This document shows positions 60,070 through 64,000 of a DNA stretch of 64,000 bases, one piece after another. Source of the DNA: Lentzea tibetensis (lineage in GTDB: Bacteria > Actinomycetota > Actinomycetes > Mycobacteriales > Pseudonocardiaceae); the NCBI RefSeq assembly GCF_007845675.1, contig NZ_VOBR01000025.1, positions 42,940 through 106,939 of the forward strand, written 5' to 3'. Below the pieces are notes generated by a model. The model made no database searches and had not been told where the DNA came from. It saw only the letters and a list, made by a program, of their open reading frames with translations. The position numbers were made by a program, and so were the translations under genes. The stretch's first letter is position 1. Every line of letters begins with the position of its first letter.

Positions 60070-60732
60070 GCCAAGGCCTCTTCACTGGTTCGCAAACTCG
60101 CCACGGGACTGACGCTGACTCTGGCGGCGCTCACCGTCACCGCGGGATTCGCCGGAACGACCGCACAGGCCGACGAGGCGGCCAAGCCGGTGCCGACCCG
60201 CGCGCAGATCGTCAACGCGGCCAACTGGAACCTCACGAACCCGCGGGGGTTCAAGACGTCGTGCACGAGTGGCGCGACGATCTACCAGAGCGTGCCGCAC
60301 AAGACCTCGCCGCGGTCGAACAACCTGAGCCGCAACGGGTCGAACGCCAACTGCAACATCTACAACGGCTACAACGGTGACGAGTGGTGCGGCCACTTCG
60401 TCCGCTTCATGTGGACGCTGGGCGGCGCGAACCCCAACCCGGCCGTGCCGTCGGGCTACCCCGGCTCGCAGAACTGGCTCAACGGCAGCCGCTTCCACGC
60501 GTTCAGCGCGGCTGGGGCGCTCCCGAAGGCCGGTGACGCGATCGTGTGGACGAACCGGGGCGCGGGCGGCGGCCACGTCGCGATCGTCACGTACGTGAAC
60601 ACCTCGACCCGTGCGATCACGTGGATCGGCGGCAACGAGGGCGGCGAGAAGATCGTCGAGCACAGCGGCTACTGGCGGAACATGGGCGGCACGATGAGCG
60701 ACAAGACGTTCCGCGGGTTCCGCAGCCTGTAG
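60064..60732 (+). CDS. Secreted CHAP-like amidase/peptidase
   Basis: 222 aa. Signal peptide ~1-36 (SSLVRKLATGLTLTLAALTVTAGFAGTTAQA). The mature part has a CHAP/NlpC-P60-like fold with catalytic candidates Cys109 in GDEWCGHFVRF and His171 in GGGHVAIVTYV; GDAIVWTN precedes the His as in CHAP domains. Two further Cys near residues 67-100 may form a disulphide. Likely cleaves peptidoglycan cross-bridges or acts as a secreted amidase. ATG at 60064 shares the ATGCAT palindrome with the divergent LAL gene. AAGGAA lies upstream. Confidence 0.8.
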   Translation: MHAKASSLVRKLATGLTLTLAALTVTAGFAGTTAQADEAAKPVPTRAQIVNAANWNLTNPRGFKTSCTSGATIYQSVPHKTSPRSNNLSRNGSNANCNIYNGYNGDEWCGHFVRFMWTLGGANPNPAVPSGYPGSQNWLNGSRFHAFSAAGALPKAGDAIVWTNRGAGGGHVAIVTYVNTSTRAITWIGGNEGGEKIVEHSGYWRNMGGTMSDKTFRGFRSL

Positions 60733-60752
60733 GCAGCAACGCACAAGGGGAG

Positions 60753-60807
60753 GGTGCAGGCGGTGTGCATCACGTGTGCACCGTCTGTGCATCGCCGCTG
60801 CTACGGT
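60753..60807 (+). promoter_or_regulatory. Four 11-bp-phased repeats and -10 box of the SARP gene
   Basis: GGTGCA (60753), TGTGCA (60764), TGTGCA (60775) and TGTGCA (60786) recur at exactly 11 bp, the last ending 10 nt before TACGGT (60802-60807). SARP regulators bind direct repeats of 6-7 bp with 11-bp phasing placed ~8 bp upstream of the -10. The predicted transcript starts at or near the GTG at 60816, so it is probably leaderless and autoregulated. Confidence 0.75.
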
Positions 60808-60815
60808 CCGCGACC

Positions 60816-62393
60816 GTGCGGTTTCGGGTACTCGGTTCGCTGGAAGTGCAGGCAGACGGCCTGTGCACGCCGCGGGGTCCCCGCAAGCAGAAGATCCTCG
60901 CGTCGCTGGTGCTCAACGCGGGGCGCGTGGTCACCGTCGACCAGCTGGTCGATGCGGTGTGGGAGCTGGACCCGCCCGCCACCGCGGCCCGGCAGATCCG
61001 CAACACCACGACCGAGCTGCGCCGCGACCTCGTCGCACAGGGCGCACCGGCGAGCGTGATCACCGCCGGCGGCCCCGGCTTCCTGCTCGACCTGACCGAC
61101 TGCTGGTCGGACGTCAGCGCGTTCGAGCAGCGCCTCGCCACCGCCCAGCACCTGACCGGCCCCGACGCACTGGTCGAGCTGTGCCACGCGCTCGCGCTGT
61201 GGCGCGGCCCCGCGTTGAACGGCCTGCGCAGCGAGCCGCTGCGGACCGCGGCCCGCGTGCTCGACGAGCGGCGGCTCACCGCGCTGGAACGCCGGTTCGG
61301 GCTGGAGATCGACCTGAACGGCGGCGCCGACGTGCTGGAGGAGGTGAGCGCAGTGGCCGAGCAGCACCCGTTCCGGGAAGGACTGGTCGCCCACCTCATG
61401 CGCGCCCACTACCTCGCCGGCCGCCAGGCCGACGCGCTCGCCGCCTACCACCGGCTGCGCACGCTGCTCGACGAGGAACTGGGCGTCGAACCCGGCCAGC
61501 CGGTGCGCGACCTCTACGAACGCATCCTGCGCCAGGACCCCGCGCTCAGCGCCGCGCCCGCCGCCGAGCACCTGATCCCCCGCCAGCTGCCGCCCGCACC
61601 GCGTGACCTGCGTGGACGTGCCGAGCTGGTGGAGCAGATCTCCGCCGACCTCACCGACGGCCCGGTCGTGCTGAGCGGGCCGGACGGTGCGGGCAAGTCG
61701 GCGCTCGCCGCACACGTCGCGCACCAGCTCGCGGCGCGCTACCCCGGCGGCCAGCTCTACGCGGACCTCTCGCACACCACCGCTTTCGACGTGCTCGGCC
61801 GTTTCCTGCGTGCGCTGGGCGTCGCTCCGTCCGACGTGCCCGCGGATGCGGACGAGCGGACGGCCACCTACCGGACGTTGCTCGCGTCCCGGCGTGTGCT
61901 CGTGCTGCTGGACGACGCCGCGTCCGCGCAGCAGATCCAGCCGCTGCTCCCCGGCTACCCCGGCTCGACGCTGCTGATCACGTCCCGGCGCTCGCTGGCG
62001 GCGTTGCGCGACGCCGCGCGCCACGTCGTTCCCGCGCTGGACGAACGCGATGCCGCCACCATGCTGCTCGACGCGGCCGGCAGTGAGGACGCGGCGAGCG
62101 CCTCGTTGTGCGGACGGCTGCCGCTCGCGTTGAGCGTCGTCGCGGGTCGGCTGGCCGCCGGTTCCGACCCGATCATCGCCCGGCTGCGCGACCGGCTGGT
62201 CGGCCAGCGCGCGTTGCTCGACGAGCTGACCGCCGGCGATCTCGACGCCGCGATCGCCGTCCCCGCAGCGCGCCTGCCCGCACCGGTCACCTGGCACGAC
62301 CAGCGCCGCAGTCGCCCTCCTCCGTGCGAGGCCGGGCGCGTGGCCGCCGAGCAGGGACCCCTCCCGAACGCGGCGCCCGACACTCAGCGGTGA
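60816..62393 (+). CDS. AfsR/SARP-type regulator with truncated NB-ARC part
   Basis: 525 aa. N-terminal OmpR-like DNA-binding domain (~1-90: VRFRVLGSLEVQADGLCTPRGPRKQKILASLVLNAGRVVTVDQLVDAVW), bacterial transcriptional activator domain (~95-245), then an NB-ARC ATPase with GPDGAGKSALAAH and VLVLLDDAASAQQI. AfsR relatives continue past the ATPase into a winged helix and TPRs (900-1000 aa). Here it ends shortly after the GLPLAL-like motif (CGRLPLALSVVAGRLA), with an unrelated Pro/Arg-rich tail, which suggests a frameshift or natural truncation. Likely an activator of a nearby or distant secondary-metabolite cluster, none of which is in view. Confidence 0.88.
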   Translation: MRFRVLGSLEVQADGLCTPRGPRKQKILASLVLNAGRVVTVDQLVDAVWELDPPATAARQIRNTTTELRRDLVAQGAPASVITAGGPGFLLDLTDCWSDVSAFEQRLATAQHLTGPDALVELCHALALWRGPALNGLRSEPLRTAARVLDERRLTALERRFGLEIDLNGGADVLEEVSAVAEQHPFREGLVAHLMRAHYLAGRQADALAAYHRLRTLLDEELGVEPGQPVRDLYERILRQDPALSAAPAAEHLIPRQLPPAPRDLRGRAELVEQISADLTDGPVVLSGPDGAGKSALAAHVAHQLAARYPGGQLYADLSHTTAFDVLGRFLRALGVAPSDVPADADERTATYRTLLASRRVLVLLDDAASAQQIQPLLPGYPGSTLLITSRRSLAALRDAARHVVPALDERDAATMLLDAAGSEDAASASLCGRLPLALSVVAGRLAAGSDPIIARLRDRLVGQRALLDELTAGDLDAAIAVPAARLPAPVTWHDQRRSRPPPCEAGRVAAEQGPLPNAAPDTQR

Positions 62394-62415
62394 TCGCGTC
62401 TCGGAGGTGTTCAGG

Positions 62416-62988
62416 ATGATCACACCCCGCACAACGGCCGACAGCCTGCTCGCGGGCGCGCGGAACGAGGTGCTGGTGATGACCCGCCTGCCGGGCGCGA
62501 TGCGGCGGGTCGACCACCTGAACCTGCGCCGCGGCGTGCGCTACCGCGTCCTGTTGTCGCACGCCGCGCGCACCGACCTGGGGGTGCTCGCGCTGGCGGG
62601 CGCCGACGCGCGCACCGTGCCGTCCGTGCCGTCCGACGTGCTGGTCGTCGACGGCGCGCTGGCGCTGCTCCCGTCCGGGTCCGGCGTCGCGGTGCTGCGG
62701 CTGCGCGGCGTGGTCGCCACGGCCGTCGAGCTGTTCGAACGCGTGTGGCCGACCGGTGTGCCGCTGGAGTCCGGCTGCCCGGCTGAGCTCTGCACGCGCG
62801 AACGCGAGCTGTTGTCGTTGCTGTGCACGGGCAGCACGGACGAGTCGGCCGCCGCGCGGCTCGGCGTGTCCGTGCGCACCGTGCGGCGCATGGTGGCGGT
62901 GCTGATGGACCGGCTCGGGGCGCGCAGCAGGTTCCAGGCGGGTGTGCGGGCGGCGGACCGCGGCTGGCTGATGGAGCAGGCGGGGTGA
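62416..62988 (+). CDS. LuxR-type helix-turn-helix regulator
   Basis: 190 aa. The N-terminal ~115 residues (SLLAGARNEVLVMTRLPGAMRRVDHLNLRRGVRYRVLLSH...) resemble the inactive phospholipase-D-like sensor region of actinobacterial LuxR-type regulators. The C-terminal helix-turn-helix is TRERELLSLLCTGSTDESAAARLGVSVRTVRRMVAVLMDRLGARSRFQAG. ATG at 62416 is chosen because GGAGG ends 8 nt upstream; a GTG at 62407 is too close to it. It follows the SARP gene by 22 nt, so they may be one transcript. Confidence 0.87.
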   Translation: MITPRTTADSLLAGARNEVLVMTRLPGAMRRVDHLNLRRGVRYRVLLSHAARTDLGVLALAGADARTVPSVPSDVLVVDGALALLPSGSGVAVLRLRGVVATAVELFERVWPTGVPLESGCPAELCTRERELLSLLCTGSTDESAAARLGVSVRTVRRMVAVLMDRLGARSRFQAGVRAADRGWLMEQAG

Positions 62989-63056
62989 GGGCGGGCCGCA
63001 CGGGTGTGGGCCATGATGGTCCAGACCGCCGATCCTGACGAGGACGAGGTGAGCAC

Positions 63057-63869
63057 GTGGACCGGCCGAACTGGGCACCTGGGGACATCGACGCCACGAG
63101 CCCGAGCCCTGCTCGGATCTACGACTACTGGCTCGGCGGGGCGCACAACTTCGCCGTCGACCGGGAGGTCGGGGCCAAGGCGCTCGAGACGATGCCCGAG
63201 CTGCGGCACGTGATCCGGACCAACCGGAGCTTCCTGCGGCGGGTGGTGAACCACCTGCTCGCGGCCGGGGTGCGGCAGTTCCTCGACCTCGGGTCCGGCA
63301 TTCCCACGGTGGGGAACGTCCACGAGATCGCGCTGCAGACCGATCCGGACGCGCGCGTCGTTTACGTCGACATCGACCCCGTCGCGGTGGCGCACAGCCG
63401 GACGATCCTCGTCGACCATCCTCAGGTCAACGTGGTGCAGAAGGACATCCGCGACGTGGACTCGGTGCTGCGCGCGCCCGAGGTGACCGGGACGCTCGAC
63501 TTCGACCAGCCGATCGCGGTGCTGATGATCGCGCTGCTGCACTTCGTGCCGGACTCGGACGAGCCGCGCAAGATCGTGGGCGGGTACCGCAACGGGTTGC
63601 CGTCCGGCAGCTACCTGGCGATCTCGCAGGGCGGGTTCGAGGACGGGGACGAGTCCGCCGGTGCTCGCGAGGCCCGTGAGCACTACAGCCGTCAGGTCAC
63701 GCAGATGTCGTTCCGCAGCAGCGCGGAGATCACGGCGTTCTTCGAGGGGTTCGAGCTCGTCGAACCCGGCGTGACGCGGCTGCCGCTGTGGCACCCCGAG
63801 TCGCTGGACGACGTGGGCGAGGACGCCCACCGGTTCAACGGGTTCGGTGCCGTGGGCCGCAAGCCGTAG
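63057..63869 (+). CDS. SAM-dependent methyltransferase, DUF574 type
   Basis: 270 aa. The N-terminal SPSPARIYDYWLGGAHNFAVDREVG is diagnostic of the actinobacterial DUF574 (Methyltransf_19) family, with FLDLGSGIPTVGNVHEIA as motif I and VVYVDIDPVAVAHSR as the ribose-binding acid. These genes occur in many copies in actinomycetes, often beside regulators; the substrate is unknown. GTG at 63057 follows GAGGTGA. Confidence 0.93.
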   Translation: MDRPNWAPGDIDATSPSPARIYDYWLGGAHNFAVDREVGAKALETMPELRHVIRTNRSFLRRVVNHLLAAGVRQFLDLGSGIPTVGNVHEIALQTDPDARVVYVDIDPVAVAHSRTILVDHPQVNVVQKDIRDVDSVLRAPEVTGTLDFDQPIAVLMIALLHFVPDSDEPRKIVGGYRNGLPSGSYLAISQGGFEDGDESAGAREAREHYSRQVTQMSFRSSAEITAFFEGFELVEPGVTRLPLWHPESLDDVGEDAHRFNGFGAVGRKP

Positions 63870-63965
63870 CCGGCTCGGAAGCCGCACCGCCGAGCACCGT
63901 CCGGGAGGGGTCCCGCGCGACCCCGGTCAGACTGGTCCGGCACCGCGACTTCGAGAGGAGCCGGC

Positions 63966-64000
63966 ATGAACCACGAGAGCCTGGCGCGCGGCGTGCCCGG
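63966..64000 (+). CDS. Start of a gene cut by the window end
   Basis: ATG at 63966 with AGAGGAG upstream opens a frame (MNHESLARGVPG) that runs off the window. No assignment possible. Confidence 0.5.
   Translation, partial: MNHESLARGVP

Noticed and set aside
1-64000. CRISPR arrays, tRNA/rRNA genes, prophage or integrated plasmid
   Set aside because: No regularly spaced repeats, tRNA-like cloverleaf or rRNA core sequences, integrases or phage structural genes were recognised. I could not run a covariance search, so a tRNA cannot be fully excluded.

Overview
The window is about 70% G+C and has actinomycete traits throughout: GTG starts, 4-nt start/stop overlaps, ANTAR, SARP and LAL regulators, a Ser/Thr kinase with an extracytoplasmic sensor, and TANNNT -10 boxes close to start codons. 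The protein families fit a filamentous actinobacterium, most likely Pseudonocardiaceae (Lentzea/Saccharothrix-like); that placement is inference. No rRNA, tRNA, CRISPR array, prophage or intact transposase was seen. The first ~60 bases look like a poor contig edge.

Layout. 1-6.0 kb: an M28 peptidase cut by the window edge, a secreted GH18 chitinase with a candidate DasR operator, and a nitrile-hydratase-like enzyme whose beta subunit is split into two genes (three-subunit layout). 6.0-6.3 kb: a DNA-damage-type promoter motif facing an EamA-transporter remnant. 6.3-20.05 kb (minus strand): the outstanding region, nine genes joined by eight exact 4-nt overlaps. They encode, in transcription order, an unknown 110-aa protein, a multi-zinc-ribbon protein, a HEAT-repeat protein, a TPR/Cys-cluster protein, a 1666-aa CHAT-protease/TPR protein with a J-like segment, a 74-aa stand-alone J-like protein, a GrpE-like protein, a DnaK-like protein with a zinc-ribbon insert, and a second Hsp70-like protein with degenerate nucleotide-binding motifs. 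This is the best candidate for an undescribed system: a caspase-like protease coupled to a private Hsp70 machine. It follows, on the same strand, a two-component system and an ABC-2 exporter (20.15-24.1 kb).

24-33.4 kb: a Tat-exported PIG-L deacetylase with a propeller-like C-terminus, a methyltransferase, an SGNH hydrolase, an acetyltransferase, a PD-(D/E)XK nuclease-like protein, an AGPS-like FAD enzyme, a hypothetical protein and HtpG. 33.8-37.4 kb: a three-gene carbohydrate operon (GT4, alpha/alpha-barrel protein, GH130). 37.7-43.9 kb: an acetyltransferase, a TPR-only regulator relative, two GAF-ANTAR proteins, an AI-2E-type transporter, a short leader ORF, an anti-sigma-antagonist-like STAS protein lacking its phospho-serine, and a hydrolase. 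43.9-51.4 kb: an acetyltransferase, a Ser/Thr kinase, a large secreted metalloprotease, an S4 protein, an HtrA-like protease and a glycosyltransferase. 51.5-55.0 kb: aldehyde dehydrogenase, DUF779 protein and a GAF regulator, with long palindromes on both sides of the dehydrogenase pair. 55.0-64 kb: repeat-rich intergenic DNA, a WYL regulator with a clear operator next to a VOC/YdeI pair, a large LAL regulator overlapping a CHAP-like secreted protein, a truncated AfsR/SARP gene preceded by four 11-bp-phased repeats, a LuxR-type regulator, a SAM-dependent methyltransferase, and the start of one more gene.

Dispersed DNA elements include a ~94-bp repeat carrying a RecA-independent damage-promoter-like motif (33.56 and 55.35 kb), a ~97-bp direct repeat (55.01 and 55.23 kb), and a 169-bp near-palindrome (53.45 kb).
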